From the NCBI GenBank assembly GCA_003166055.1, contig PMWR01000470.1, positions 1-11,434 of the forward strand: a DNA stretch of 11,434 nucleotides. The letters are read 5' to 3'. Source of the stretch: Acidobacteriaceae bacterium. Lineage in GTDB: Bacteria; Acidobacteriota; Terriglobia; Terriglobales; Acidobacteriaceae. The position numbers and the translations under genes are program-made. The notes below the pieces were generated by a model. That model had not been told where the DNA came from and did no database searches. It worked only from the letters and a program-made list of their open reading frames with translations. Numbering within the stretch: the stretch's first letter is position 1; each line of letters begins with the position of its first letter. Shown here one piece after another: positions 1 through 8,944 of the stretch.

Positions 1-623
1 ACCTGGATGCGGCCGTTGTAATCGATGAAGCCCAGCTTGCGAAAGCGGTTCATGAAGAAGCTGACGCGCGAGCGCGTGGTGCCGATCATATCCGCCAGCG
101 CCTCCTGCGTGATGGGCGGGATGTATGTCTCCGGGGCGCCGGGCTTGCCAAACTCCGCCATAATCAGCAGAATCCGCGCCAGGCGCTTCTCGCTTGAATT
201 AAAAAGCTGATCGACTAGATCGGCCTGGGTGCGCATGCTCCGGGCCAGCAGAAACTTGAGGAACATGTCGGCGAATTCGTGTTCGTCGTGCATCACCCGG
301 ATCATCTCATTCCGCGAAATCTTGAGCGCCGTGCAGTTGTTCACCGCTGTGGCACTGGCCAGGCGCAGCCCAACCATGCCGGCCAGCGACTCCTCTCCAA
401 CAAAGTCGCCGTCGGAGAGCTGCGTGATGGTGGCCTCTTTACCGGTTTGTGAAACAACAGTGAGCTTGGCGCGGCCCTTCTGAAGATAAAAGACGGAGTC
501 TGCCGCATCGCCCTGCGAGAAGAAAGCTTCTCCGGGTTTCAATTCAACAATTCTTCGCCCCAGGCCGCCATGCGCAAGAAAATCAGCGGGTGAAAAGGAC
601 ATGTTTTTCGTGACGTTCATCAT
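1..623 (-). CDS. Crp/Fnr-family transcriptional regulator (3' end cut by window edge)
   Basis: DNA-binding regulator with an N-terminal cyclic-nucleotide-binding-like beta-barrel and a C-terminal winged helix-turn-helix. The 207 codons present end just after the HTH, so little is missing. Barrel motifs are visible at residues 29-56 (LKPGEAFFSQGDAADSVFYL, then GRAKLTVV) and 70-78 (SDGDFVGEE). The dimer helix lies around 106-145. The HTH is at about 171-195, with recognition helix TTRSRVSFF. Tandem ATG codons start the frame at 623 and 620, preceded by GAGG seven bases upstream of the first. The only cysteine seen is C97, so an Fnr-type iron-sulfur cluster is excluded. The pocket region (GEE, later GLRLASATA) does not clearly match the E. 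coli CRP cAMP residues, so the ligand is unknown. Recognition-helix residues R184, S185, S188 and F189 differ from the CRP (RExxxR) and Fnr (ExxSR) patterns, which suggests another DNA target. It is divergent from the efflux operon; control of that operon is possible but unproven. Confidence 0.93.
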   Translation of the reverse strand, partial: MMNVTKNMSFSPADFLAHGGLGRRIVELKPGEAFFSQGDAADSVFYLQKGRAKLTVVSQTGKEATITQLSDGDFVGEESLAGMVGLRLASATAVNNCTALKISRNEMIRVMHDEHEFADMFLKFLLARSMRTQADLVDQLFNSSEKRLARILLIMAEFGKPGAPETYIPPITQEALADMIGTTRSRVSFFMNRFRKLGFIDYNGRIQ

Positions 624-635
624 TGGCGACCTCAG

Positions 636-661
636 TGCGGTTTGTAATGCATTTGCGGTTT
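636..661. repeat. Paired 8-bp direct repeats around an 8-bp palindrome, next to the Crp-like start
   Basis: TGCGGTTT occurs at 636-643 and again at 654-661, and the palindrome AATGCATT lies between them at 646-653. The block is 13-38 bases upstream of the regulator's first ATG (623), where a self-regulating protein could bind. In the gene's direction a weak -35/-10 pair, TTGCTG and CATTAC with 17 bases between, overlaps it. Binding is inference; Crp-family sites are normally inverted rather than direct repeats. Confidence 0.35.
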
Positions 662-784
662 CTATTCAGCAACAGACCCCCCTGCGATCTAACAGGGAGA
701 ACGGTCGAGCCGATCAAATACCGTGTGTGGATTGTCGAAGAGACACTCGGCGTTCGCTTCCCCGATGCCAGCCACACAGCCGAA

Positions 785-798
785 TTCACCTTGGTGAA
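785..798. promoter_or_regulatory. Perfect inverted repeat TTCACC-TT-GGTGAA, possible operator
   Basis: Two perfect 6-bp arms are separated by two bases in the middle of the divergent intergenic region. The symmetry suits a dimeric regulator, but the site is short and lies about 430 bp from mdtA and 160 bp from the regulator gene. No promoter elements are clearly attached to it. It could be chance. Confidence 0.25.
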
Positions 799-1050
799 GG
801 TCGCAAGCTGTTCGCGGTGCAAACCAGATCGCGAATTAACACAACTACGCCTAAGCTCTGTCCATCATCGCTTTCAACCCGGTTGCGTGTATGGTCTGTA
901 TTGCTCAGATATAAGAAATGACCAGGAAGGCAGGCGAAAAAGATGCAAACTCAGAGCGGAGGAATAGAATCGAATCAATTGCCCGGCGTGAAATGAGGCT
1001 TGGCAACCTCGCTCTCACGCTGCGCATCAGCCCAGTAGCCCTGCTCATCC

Positions 1051-1207
1051 CGTCTCACGGTATGTACCTTGCGTCTATTGGGTTGACTTTGCCGTCTATT
1101 CAGTTGTCCGTAGCCTATCGTCTCTTGGACTTGTTCCGGGGAGCACTGTCGAACTTGCAATTGCGCTGGTTTCCTGCGATTCTGCGTTGTGCGTCTCCTC
1201 AATTGTT
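1051..1207 (+). repeat. Series of imperfect CGTCT(A/C)TT..TTG direct repeats upstream of the efflux operon
   Basis: Five related units begin at 1051, 1072, 1093, 1119 and 1192. The best pair is CGTCTATTGGGTTGAC (1072-1087) and CGTCTATTCAGTTGTC (1093-1108), identical at 13 of 16 positions. CGTCTCTTGGACTTGT (1119-1134) and CGTCTCCTCAATTGTT (1192-1207) are weaker, and the unit at 1051 matches mainly in CGTCT. The first three starts are exactly 21 bp apart, two DNA helical turns, which would place bound proteins on the same face. The series ends 18 bp before the mdtA start. A regulator-binding array is an inference. Confidence 0.35.
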
Positions 1208-1215
1208 TTTTGCGT

Positions 1216-1219
1216 GGAG
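1216..1219 (+). promoter_or_regulatory. Ribosome binding site GGAG for mdtA, supports a GTG start
   Basis: GGAG sits six bases before the GTG at 1226. No in-frame ATG is available before codon 64, which lies beyond the membrane anchor, so this site supports GTG as the true start. Confidence 0.75.
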
Positions 1220-1225
1220 TCTTAA

Positions 1226-2470
1226 GTGTCTGAAATTAAAGACGGATCAGATGGCCTGCATATTGGAGCCGGCCACCAGTTGAACGCGCCGCAAACCCGG
1301 CAGGGCCAGCCGTGGGTTGTCTGGGCAAGCATCTTCCTGCTGCTGATTGTGATCGTCGGAGTTGTCTGGTTTATTCACCAGAACAACCTCAAAGAAGCGG
1401 CGGAGAAGAAGCGGATGGCCTCCATCAAGCCGCCGGTTTCGGCCACGGTTGCCACGGCCATCAAGGGCAACCTTGGTGTGTATCTCAACGCAATCGGCAC
1501 GGTCACGCCGGTTTACACAGACAGCATCCTGGCGCAGGCCAGCGGAGTCCTCACCGCGGTTCACTACACCGAAGGACAATTCGTCAAAAAAGGCGCCTCG
1601 CTCATCGACATCGATCCGCGACCCTACCAGGCACAGTTGCTTGAGGCCCAGGGCACGCTGGAACACGACACCAACGTGCTGGCGCAGTCCCAGATGGACC
1701 TCGAGCGCTACCGCACCGCATGGGCGCGCAACGGCATCAACAAGCAGTTGCTCGACGACCAGGAAAAGATCGTTCTTCAGGACCAGGGTACGGTGAAGAA
1801 CGATCAGGGCACCGTCAACTATGACCAGGTGCAACTCGGCTACTGCCACATCACGGCGCCCATCTCCGGCCGCGTCGGCCTCCGCCTTGTGGACCCCGGC
1901 AACGTGGTGCAGGCCGGCGGAACAACCGTACTTGTCGTCATCACCCAGGAGCAGCCCACTACCGTCGTGTTCACGCTCGCTGAAGACAGCCTGGCTTCGG
2001 TGTTGGCGCGAATGAAGCAGGTCCGCACCCTGCCCGTTGAGGCATGGGATCGCGCGCAGACCACCAGGCTGGCGTCGGGCAAGTTGCAAAGCATCGATAA
2101 CCAGATCAATACCACCACGGGAACGGTGAATCTGCGTGCACAGTTCGAGAATGCCAAGGGCGAGCTCTTTCCCAACCAATTCGTCAATACACGGTTGCTG
2201 CTGAATACGCTCGAGGGCGCTACGGTGATTCCCAGCGGAGCCGTCCAGCACAATGGAACCGCGGCCTTCGCCTACGTCGTCGCCAACGGAGTTGCGAGCA
2301 TCCGTACCATCAATCCCACCGTTACCGACGGGGGCCAGACCGCGGTCACGGGACTCAATCCAGGCGAAGTGGTGGCCACAAGCAGCTTCGATAAGCTGCA
2401 GGCAGGCAGTAAGGTCGTCGTCTCGAAGCAGGCTATACAAGCCAATCCGACAGAGGGCAATACTCCGTGA
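1226..2470 (+). CDS. mdtA: MdtA-like RND efflux periplasmic adaptor (membrane fusion protein)
   Basis: Inner-membrane-anchored adaptor that links the RND pump to the outer-membrane channel. It has 414 residues, normal for the family. A membrane anchor lies at about 30-51 ([20 protein letters not shown]), with no lipobox. The first lipoyl half-motif and flank is near 104-133 ([20 protein letters not shown], then LIDIDPRPY), an alpha-hairpin at about 134-205, and the second lipoyl half at 210-229 ([20 protein letters not shown]). MdtA-specific stretches known from E. coli are visible: VEAWDR (271-276), [11 protein letters not shown] (291-301) and [12 protein letters not shown] (314-325). The membrane-proximal domain near 332-400 closes the chain. 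It starts with GTG behind a GGAG site. Its stop overlaps the next start by 4 bp (GTGA), so translation is probably coupled to mdtB. The mdtA assignment rests on these motifs and on two pump genes following. Confidence 0.93.
   Translation: MSEIKDGSDGLHIGAGHQLNAPQTRQGQPWVVWASIFLLLIVIVGVVWFIHQNNLKEAAEKKRMASIKPPVSATVATAIKGNLGVYLNAIGTVTPVYTDSILAQASGVLTAVHYTEGQFVKKGASLIDIDPRPYQAQLLEAQGTLEHDTNVLAQSQMDLERYRTAWARNGINKQLLDDQEKIVLQDQGTVKNDQGTVNYDQVQLGYCHITAPISGRVGLRLVDPGNVVQAGGTTVLVVITQEQPTTVVFTLAEDSLASVLARMKQVRTLPVEAWDRAQTTRLASGKLQSIDNQINTTTGTVNLRAQFENAKGELFPNQFVNTRLLLNTLEGATVIPSGAVQHNGTAAFAYVVANGVASIRTINPTVTDGGQTAVTGLNPGEVVATSSFDKLQAGSKVVVSKQAIQANPTEGNTP
2452..2457 (+). promoter_or_regulatory. Ribosome binding site AGAGGG for mdtB, inside the end of mdtA
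   Basis: AGAGGG lies nine bases before the GTG at 2467 and supports that codon, which overlaps the mdtA stop as GTGA. The N-terminus it gives, [14 protein letters not shown], matches the usual start of RND pumps. Confidence 0.7.
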
Positions 2471-5400
2471 ATCCTTCCGGGCCTTTCATTCAGCGCCCTG
2501 TTGCAACTTCGCTGCTGATGGCCGCTATTTTGCTGGTGGGTATCGTTGCGTATTTTCAGTTGCCGATCTCTGCCTTGCCGGAGGTCGATTATCCCACCAT
2601 TCAGGTGCTCACGTTTTATCCCGGCGCGAACCCTGACGTCATGGCGACCACTGTCACCGCCCCGCTGGAGCGGCAGTTCGGCCAGTTGCAGGGCCTGAGC
2701 CAGATGACCTCCACCAGCTCCGGTGGTTCCTCGGTCATCGTGCTCCAGTTTGCGCTCACGCTCAACATCGATATCGCCGAGGAAGAGGTTCAGTCAGCCA
2801 TCAACGCCGCGCAGAGCTTTCTGCCGTCCAACCTTCCCGCGCCGCCGGTCTACAGCAAGACCAATCCCGCCGATGCTCCCGTCCTCACGCTGGCCATCAC
2901 CTCCAACTCCATTCCGCTTTCGCAGGTGGAAGACCTGGTCGATACCCGCCTTGCGCCCAAGCTCTCGCAGTTGGCCGGTGTCGGACTGGTCAGCATCAGC
3001 GGCGGCCAGAAGCCGGCCGTGCGCATTCAGGCCAACCCGACCCAGCTCTCGTCTTACGGGCTTAACCTCGAGGATCTGCGTACCTCCCTCACCCAGGCCA
3101 GCGTCAATCAGGCTCTGGGTAACTTCGACGGGCCGCATCAGGATTACCAGATCAATTCCAACGATCAGTTGGTCACCAGCGACGACTACCGGAAGATCGT
3201 CGTGGCCTATCGCAACGGCGCGCCCATCATGCTCAAGGATGTCGCAAACGTAGTCGACGGCATCGAAAACAACAAGCAGGCCGCGTGGATGAACCAGACG
3301 CCTGCCGTCATCCTCAACATTCAAAGGCAGCCAGGCGCCAACACCATCAAGGTCGTCAAGGCCATCAAGGCAATTCTTCCGCAGCTTGAAATCAACCTGC
3401 CGGCCTCCATCCAGGTCACGCCGCTTACCGACTTGACCACCTCCATCAACGCCTCCGTCGCCGACGTCGAATTTGAGTTGATGCTCACGGTTGCGCTGGT
3501 GGTGATGATCATCTTCGTCTTCCTGCGCAATCTGTACGCCACCTTGATTCCATTCGCCGCGGTCCCCCTCTCGCTGGTGGGCACCTTCGGCGCCATGTAT
3601 GCCCTCGGCTACAGCCTCGACAATCTTTCCCTCATGGCCCTTACCATCTCCACCGGCTTTGTGGTGGATGACGCGATCGTCATGATCGAAAACATCTCGC
3701 GCTACATCGAGGCCGGCGACCCGCCTATGCAGGCCGCCATGAAGGGCGCGGAACAGATTGGCTTCACCATCATCTCTCTTACCGTCTCGCTCATCGCGGT
3801 CCTCATCCCGCTGCTCTTCATGGGGGACGTGGTTGGCCGCCTCTTCCGTGAATTTGCCGTCACGCTGGCCGTCACCATCGTGCTCTCGGCCGTTGTCTCC
3901 CTCACGCTGACGCCCATGATGTGCTCGCGGATTTTGCGCCACCAGACCGAAGCCCAGCAGGGCCGCTTCTATAAGGCATCGGAGCGCATGTTCCAGGGCA
4001 TGATCGACTTCTATGGCCGCACGCTCAAGTTCGTTCTGGGATACCAGACCATCACTTTGCTCATCGCCGTGGCCACGCTGATCCTTACCGTTGTTCTCTA
4101 CATCACGATTCCCAAGGGATTCTTCCCCGTTCAGGATACCGGCGTCATCCAGGGCATCTCGCAGGCGCCGGAGACCATCTCCTTCGCCGCCATGGCCCAG
4201 AAGCAGCAGCAACTGGCTCAGGTCGTACTGCAGGATCCGGCGGTCCAGAGCCTGTCGTCCTTCATCGGCGCCGACGGCACCAACACCACGCTCAACAGCG
4301 GTCGCATGTCCATCAACCTCAAGCCGCTCGACGAACGCAATATCGGCGCATCCGACGTCATTCGCAGATTGCAGAAGAGCCTCAAGCAGGTGAACGACGT
4401 CCAGCTCTTCATGGAACCCGTGCAGAACATCACCGTCGACGACCGCGTCAGCCGCACCCAGTACCAGTACACGCTCGAAGATCCCGATCCCAACGAGCTG
4501 AATCTCTGGACCGCAAAGCTCGTCGACAAGATGAAGGCATTGCCCCAGCTTGCCGATGTGGCCACAGACCAGCAGACAGGCGGCCTTGCGGTCTCGTTGG
4601 TTGTCGATCGCGTCTCCGCATCGCGCCTGGGCATCGCCCCATCCACCATCGACAACACGCTGTACGATGCCTATGGGCAGCGCCAGATCAGCACCATGTA
4701 CACGCAGTTGAATCAGTACCATGTGATTCTGGAATCCGATCCCAGCTTTCAGCAAACTCCCAAGAGGCTGCAGGATTTGTACATTCAGGCGGGAGCCTCG
4801 TCAGGAGCCTCCGGCCCAGGGGCCTCGTCGTCCTTCGCATCCTCGGGGTCTTCTTCCGCCGGCTCCAATGCCACCACGACTTCAGTTGCCTATACGCCAT
4901 CCTCGGCAGTGCTGACCCCACCCGCCAATGCCATCAAATCCGGCGTTGGAGCAGGCAGCGCCACTTCCACCAGCAGTACGACCGCGCCGGCCAATTCCGT
5001 TCCGCTCAGTGCGTTCACCAGCATCCAGCAGGTGGCGGAGCCGCTCTCCATCAACCACCAGGGCCAGTTCCCGGCAGTCACTGTGTCGTTCAATCTCGCT
5101 CCCGACGCTTCGCTTGGCGAAGCAATCACATCCGTCGAGAAGGTTCAAAAAGATCTCAATATGCCGGCCAGCGTCCAGTTTGGCTTTCAAGGCACCGCGG
5201 CTTCTTTTGAGGGCTCGCTTGCCAATGAAGGCCTGCTGATTCTCGCCGCGCTGGTCGCGGTTTACATCGTGCTTGGCGTCCTATACGAGAGCTTCATTCA
5301 CCCCATCACCATTCTCTCCACGCTGCCCTCGGCCGGCGTGGGCGCATTGCTGGCCCTCAGCCTCTTCAAGCAGGACCTCAGCGTCGTCGCCATCATCGGC

Positions 5401-5778
5401 ATCATCCTGCTCATCGGCATTGTGAAAAAGAACGGCATCATGATGGTCGACTTTGCCCTCGAGGGCGAGCGGGAGCGCGGCATGAATTCCACTGACGCCA
5501 TCTATGAGGCCTGCCTGCTTCGCTTCCGCCCCATCATGATGACCACCATGGCCGCGCTGCTCGCGGGCATTCCGCTGGCGGTGGGTACGGGCATGGGTTC
5601 TGAGTTGCGCCGCCCGCTGGGCATTGCCATGGTCGGCGGCCTGCTGCTCTCGCAAATCCTTACGCTTTACACCACGCCCGTCATTTACATCTTCTTCGAT
5701 CGCATCGGCCATCGCATTGTCCGTTCGCCAAGGCCGACAGGAATGGGTGACGAGCCTCAGCCGGCGGAGGCTTCATGA
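2467..5778 (+). CDS. mdtB: MdtB-like RND multidrug efflux pump subunit with a Ser/Ala-rich periplasmic insert
   Basis: Inner-membrane proton/drug antiporter subunit; in E. coli MdtB forms a heterotrimer with MdtC. It has 1103 residues against about 1040 for E. coli MdtB. The 12-helix RND plan is visible: helix 1 near 10-30, a first periplasmic region to about 335, helices 2-6, a second periplasmic region from about 548, and the last helices from about 915. Proton-relay residues are D401 and D402 ([19 protein letters not shown]), K988 ([10 protein letters not shown]), and R1019 and T1026 ([15 protein letters not shown]). MdtB-like stretches include [32 protein letters not shown] and [12 protein letters not shown]. 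The extra length comes mostly from a low-complexity segment at about 777-843 (DNA about 4795-4995), rich in Ser, Ala, Gly and Thr, between RLQDLYIQA and VPLSAF, where relatives have a short turn. It starts at GTG and overlaps mdtC by 4 bp (ATGA). Confidence 0.95.
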   Translation: MNPSGPFIQRPVATSLLMAAILLVGIVAYFQLPISALPEVDYPTIQVLTFYPGANPDVMATTVTAPLERQFGQLQGLSQMTSTSSGGSSVIVLQFALTLNIDIAEEEVQSAINAAQSFLPSNLPAPPVYSKTNPADAPVLTLAITSNSIPLSQVEDLVDTRLAPKLSQLAGVGLVSISGGQKPAVRIQANPTQLSSYGLNLEDLRTSLTQASVNQALGNFDGPHQDYQINSNDQLVTSDDYRKIVVAYRNGAPIMLKDVANVVDGIENNKQAAWMNQTPAVILNIQRQPGANTIKVVKAIKAILPQLEINLPASIQVTPLTDLTTSINASVADVEFELMLTVALVVMIIFVFLRNLYATLIPFAAVPLSLVGTFGAMYALGYSLDNLSLMALTISTGFVVDDAIVMIENISRYIEAGDPPMQAAMKGAEQIGFTIISLTVSLIAVLIPLLFMGDVVGRLFREFAVTLAVTIVLSAVVSLTLTPMMCSRILRHQTEAQQGRFYKASERMFQGMIDFYGRTLKFVLGYQTITLLIAVATLILTVVLYITIPKGFFPVQDTGVIQGISQAPETISFAAMAQKQQQLAQVVLQDPAVQSLSSFIGADGTNTTLNSGRMSINLKPLDERNIGASDVIRRLQKSLKQVNDVQLFMEPVQNITVDDRVSRTQYQYTLEDPDPNELNLWTAKLVDKMKALPQLADVATDQQTGGLAVSLVVDRVSASRLGIAPSTIDNTLYDAYGQRQISTMYTQLNQYHVILESDPSFQQTPKRLQDLYIQAGASSGASGPGASSSFASSGSSSAGSNATTTSVAYTPSSAVLTPPANAIKSGVGAGSATSTSSTTAPANSVPLSAFTSIQQVAEPLSINHQGQFPAVTVSFNLAPDASLGEAITSVEKVQKDLNMPASVQFGFQGTAASFEGSLANEGLLILAALVAVYIVLGVLYESFIHPITILSTLPSAGVGALLALSLFKQDLSVVAIIGIILLIGIVKKNGIMMVDFALEGERERGMNSTDAIYEACLLRFRPIMMTTMAALLAGIPLAVGTGMGSELRRPLGIAMVGGLLLSQILTLYTTPVIYIFFDRIGHRIVRSPRPTGMGDEPQPAEAS
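5763..5770 (+). promoter_or_regulatory. Ribosome binding site GGCGGAGG for mdtC, inside the end of mdtB
   Basis: A GGAGG core ends four bases before the ATG at 5775, which overlaps the mdtB stop as ATGA. This indicates coupled translation, which would help keep the two pump subunits in balance. Confidence 0.75.
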
Positions 5779-8700
5779 ACATCTCCGCTCCCTTCATCCG
5801 GCGGCCAGTCGCCACCACCCTGCTGACGGCGGGTGTTCTGCTCACCGGAGCCATCGCGTTCAATGTGCTCCCGGTTTCCCCGCTGCCGCAGATCGATTTC
5901 CCCACCATCTCTGTCGGCGCCAGCCTTCCCGGCGGCAGCCCGGAGATCATGGCGTCGTCCATCGCCACTCCGCTGGAGCGCGAGTTCGGCCACATCGCCG
6001 GCGTCACCGAGATGACTTCGTCAAGTTCACTCGGCAGCACCTCAATCACCCTCCAATTCGACTTGAGCCGCAACATTGACGGCGCGGCGCGCGACGTTGA
6101 AGCCGCAATCAACGCGGCCCGTACTTACCTGCCCGCCAATCTGCCCGCCAATCCAACCTACCGCAAGGTCAACCCCGCGGACTCCCCGATCATGATCATC
6201 GGGCTCACATCCGACAAGTATGACAAGCCCACCCTCTACGACGAAGCCTCGTCCGTCATTGCGCAAAAGCTCTCGCAGATTCAGGGCGTCGGACAGGTCG
6301 GGGTCGGCGGTGGCGCCGGCCCTTCGGTGCGCGTCGAAGTGAATCCCACGCTCCTCAACAGCCACGGTCTCACGCTCCAGAATATTCAATCCGTGCTGAG
6401 CACTCAGAATGTGCACGAGGCGGCAGGTCAAATCACGCTCGGCAATACCACCGCCGACATCGTCGTCAATGACCAGATGCACCAGGCCGACCAGTACAAG
6501 CCGATCATCATTGGTTACAACAAGGGCGCCGCGGTCCATCTCGCCGACGTCGCCGACGTGTCCAATGGCGCGCAGAACATTCGCGCCGGCGGATACCTCG
6601 ACGGCGTTCCGTCGATCACTGTCATCGTCTTCCGCCAGCCCGGCGCCAATATCATTGAGACCGTCGATCGCATTAAAGCGGAGTTGCCATCGGTTCAAGC
6701 GTCGATTCCGCAAGGCATCAAAATCACCGTTGTCCTCGATCGCACCACCACCATCCGCGCATCGGTCAGCGACGTCGAGAAGACCCTCATGGGCTCCGTC
6801 GCACTGGTGATCCTGGTAGTCTTCGTGTTTCTGCGCAACTGGCGCGCGACGCTCATTCCGTTCGTCGCCGTTCCCGTCTCGCTGGTCGGCACATTCGCCG
6901 TCATGTACCTGCTCGGCTTTAGCATCGACAACCTTTCACTGATGGCCTTGACCATCGCCACGGGGTTCGTGGTCGACGACGCCATCGTGGTCATGGAGAA
7001 TATCTCCCGCCATCGCGAGTCTGGAATGAATCCGTTTCAGGCCGCGTTCCTCGGCTCCAGGGAGATCGGCTTTACAATCTTCTCCATCAGCATGTCGCTG
7101 ATCGCTGTTTTCATTCCCATCCTGCTGATGGCCGGCATCGTGGGCAGGCTCTTTCGCGAGTTCGCCGTCACGCTTGCAACTGCAATCCTTGTTTCGATGG
7201 TCATCTCCCTGACCACCACACCCATGATGTGCGCCTTTCTTCTCAAGGACGAGAGCAAGATCAAACACGGCCGCGCGTTTCGCACCAGTGAGAAGGGATT
7301 CCAGTGGCTGCTCACCGGATACAACCGTTCGCTGACCTGGGTGCTCAGGAACCCTGGGCTCATGCTGACCGTCCTGCTGCTGACCATCGGATTGAATTTC
7401 TACCTCATGTATGTCATTCCCAAGGGATTCTTTCCCCAGCAGGACACAGGCGCTCTGATGGGCATGGTGCAAGGCCCGCAGGATGCATCGTTTGCGGTGA
7501 TGGACAACTCGGTGAGGCAACTTGTGCGCGTCATCAAGGCCGATCCTGCTGTAGCCCACGTCAATGCCTATACGGGTGGCGGCGGCTCATCCAACGGGGG
7601 ATTCATCTTTATCGCCCTCAAGCCGCTGGCAACTCAGCTGGGGAATCAATGCCAGGAGTCGCCAGAGTGCGCCGTGCGCCGGACGTCAGCGCCCGACATT
7701 ATCAATCGCCTGCGCCCCAAAATGAACCGGCTTCCGGTGGCGCAGGCATTCCTCCAGGCTGCGCAGGATCTGCGCATCGGAGGTCGAGGAAGCGCCGCAC
7801 TCTATCAGTACACCATCCAATCGGATAATGTGCAGGATCTCGCGACATGGGGCCCCAAGCTGCTTGCGGGAATGAAAGGCCTTTCCGGCTTTCAGGATGT
7901 AAACACCGATGCGCAAAATGCCGGCCTGCAGGAGATGCTCACCTATGACCGCCCTACTGCCGCGCGTCTCGGCATTACGCCGTCCTCTTTGAATAGCTCC
8001 ATTTACTCCGCCTTCGGGCAGTCCGAAGTCTCCATCATCTATACCCAGTTGAACCAGTACTACGTGGTATTGGAGGTTGCGCCGCCCTACTGGCAAAGCC
8101 CCGCGGGGCTGAACGACATCTACCTCCACACCTCCGGCAAGGGCCTGGTTCCGCTTTCCACAGTTTCGACAGCGCAGGCCACAACTACGCCGCTGGTCAT
8201 CAATCACACCAGCTCTTTCCCATCCGTCACTGTATCCTTCAATCTCGCCACCGGCATGTCCATGAGCGATGCTGTGCGCGAGGTCGACCAGATGCAGCAA
8301 CAGATGGGCATGCCTGAAACAGTGCGCGGCTTCTTCGCCGGAACGGCCGCGGCCTATCAGACTTCGCTTGCCTCCGAACCCGCTCTTGTCGCAACCGCTC
8401 TGCTTGCCGTCTACATCGTGCTCGGCATTTTGTATGAGAGCCTGGTCCATCCCCTCACCATCATCTCCACGGTCTTTTCGGCCAGTGCCGGTGCCATGCT
8501 GGCGCTGATGCTGTTCAAGATCGACCTCAACGTGATCTCGATCATCGGTATCATTCTGCTCATCGGCATCGTCAAAAAGAATGCGATCATGATGATTGAC
8601 TTTGCGCTGGTCGCGGAGCGCGTGCACGGCAAGAGCACATCCGACTCAATCTTTGAAGCCTGCATGCTCCGTTTCCGTCCCATCCTGATGACCACCATGG

Positions 8701-8918
8701 CCGCGTTGTTCGGCGCGCTGCCGCTGGCTTTCGGCACCGGAACCGGCTCCGAGCTCAGGCGTCCGCTGGGCATCACCATCGTGGGTGGACTCATCGTCAG
8801 CCAGATGCTGACCCTCTACACCACGCCCGTCGTTTATTTGTTCTTCGATCGCATGCGCCTTCGTTTCCAGGGCAAACCCGCGGCCCACCTGCAACCCGGA
8901 ACCGCGGAGGCCTCTTAG
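5775..8918 (+). CDS. mdtC: MdtC-like RND multidrug efflux pump subunit
   Basis: Second RND subunit, expected to assemble with the MdtB-like protein in the inner membrane and use the proton gradient to export substrates. It has 1047 residues; E. coli MdtC is about 1025. Relay residues are D401 and D402 ([19 protein letters not shown]), K935 ([10 protein letters not shown]), and R966 and T973 ([15 protein letters not shown]). MdtC-like marks are [21 protein letters not shown] in the second periplasmic region, [27 protein letters not shown] and the ending [18 protein letters not shown] small insertion of roughly 14 residues near 618-640 ([15 protein letters not shown]) carries two cysteines, C626 and C632, where E. 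coli MdtC has a short loop; it falls in the periplasmic porter region, so a disulfide is possible. It ends 26 bp before the chosen channel-gene start. The substrate cannot be told from sequence. Confidence 0.94.
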   Translation: MNISAPFIRRPVATTLLTAGVLLTGAIAFNVLPVSPLPQIDFPTISVGASLPGGSPEIMASSIATPLEREFGHIAGVTEMTSSSSLGSTSITLQFDLSRNIDGAARDVEAAINAARTYLPANLPANPTYRKVNPADSPIMIIGLTSDKYDKPTLYDEASSVIAQKLSQIQGVGQVGVGGGAGPSVRVEVNPTLLNSHGLTLQNIQSVLSTQNVHEAAGQITLGNTTADIVVNDQMHQADQYKPIIIGYNKGAAVHLADVADVSNGAQNIRAGGYLDGVPSITVIVFRQPGANIIETVDRIKAELPSVQASIPQGIKITVVLDRTTTIRASVSDVEKTLMGSVALVILVVFVFLRNWRATLIPFVAVPVSLVGTFAVMYLLGFSIDNLSLMALTIATGFVVDDAIVVMENISRHRESGMNPFQAAFLGSREIGFTIFSISMSLIAVFIPILLMAGIVGRLFREFAVTLATAILVSMVISLTTTPMMCAFLLKDESKIKHGRAFRTSEKGFQWLLTGYNRSLTWVLRNPGLMLTVLLLTIGLNFYLMYVIPKGFFPQQDTGALMGMVQGPQDASFAVMDNSVRQLVRVIKADPAVAHVNAYTGGGGSSNGGFIFIALKPLATQLGNQCQESPECAVRRTSAPDIINRLRPKMNRLPVAQAFLQAAQDLRIGGRGSAALYQYTIQSDNVQDLATWGPKLLAGMKGLSGFQDVNTDAQNAGLQEMLTYDRPTAARLGITPSSLNSSIYSAFGQSEVSIIYTQLNQYYVVLEVAPPYWQSPAGLNDIYLHTSGKGLVPLSTVSTAQATTTPLVINHTSSFPSVTVSFNLATGMSMSDAVREVDQMQQQMGMPETVRGFFAGTAAAYQTSLASEPALVATALLAVYIVLGILYESLVHPLTIISTVFSASAGAMLALMLFKIDLNVISIIGIILLIGIVKKNAIMMIDFALVAERVHGKSTSDSIFEACMLRFRPILMTTMAALFGALPLAFGTGTGSELRRPLGITIVGGLIVSQMLTLYTTPVVYLFFDRMRLRFQGKPAAHLQPGTAEAS

Positions 8919-8932
8919 CAATGATTGCTTAT

Positions 8933-8936
8933 GGAG
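8933..8936 (+). promoter_or_regulatory. Ribosome binding site GGAG that favours the ATG at 8945
   Basis: GGAG lies eight bases before the ATG at 8945. A competing in-frame ATG at 8921 has GGAGG ten bases upstream (8906-8910). The later start gives a cleaner lipoprotein signal peptide (MKNSIVQSRQ followed by a hydrophobic core), so I chose it, but both are possible. Confidence 0.55.
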
Positions 8937-8944
8937 TGTTCGTT

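Larger units (their letters stand above)
624..1225. other. 602-bp divergent intergenic region, no gene recognised
   Basis: This stretch separates the minus-strand Crp-like gene from the plus-strand efflux operon. Short open frames exist on both strands (for example 623-967 plus and 975-1202 minus), but none has a recognisable domain or a convincing ribosome binding site, and they overlap one another. The base composition looks less GC-rich than the flanking genes. It holds the regulator's leader repeats (636-661), a TTCACC-TT-GGTGAA palindrome (785-798) and a series of CGTCT-type direct repeats (1051-1207). Promoters for both flanking transcripts must lie here, but I cannot place either confidently. 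The length could also reflect a decayed gene, of which I see no recognisable remnant. Confidence 0.6.

Noticed and set aside
724..778. TGTGTGG / CCACACA inverted arms
   Set aside because: Only 7 bp, separated by more than 40 bases with no supporting inner pairing; likely chance.
910..915. TATAAG as a -10 box for the efflux operon
   Set aside because: The nearest -35-like hexamer (TTGCGT, 883-888) is 21 bases away, too far, and the mdtA start is 310 bp downstream. Not strong enough to annotate.
623..967. Possible small gene (114 codons, plus strand) in the divergent intergenic region
   Set aside because: No recognisable motif, no good ribosome binding site, and it overlaps other open frames of similar length.
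1083..1088. TTGACT as a -35 box for mdtA
   Set aside because: No acceptable -10 box lies 16-18 bases downstream; the hexamer is part of one of the direct repeats.
975..1202. 75-codon minus-strand open frame rich in Arg and Gln
   Set aside because: No domain, and it runs through the upstream direct repeats; it looks like chance.
1247..2440. 397-codon antisense open frame opposite mdtA
   Set aside because: Same mirror effect; the plus strand encodes an unmistakable adaptor protein with all family motifs.
2794..4755. Very long antisense open frame (653 codons, minus strand) opposite mdtB
   Set aside because: Its translation is full of His, Asp, Glu, Gly and Arg runs with no domain, the usual mirror of GC-rich codon use in the real plus-strand gene.
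7686..8627. 313-codon antisense open frame opposite mdtC
   Set aside because: No domain, compositionally biased, and fully covered by the clear RND pump gene.
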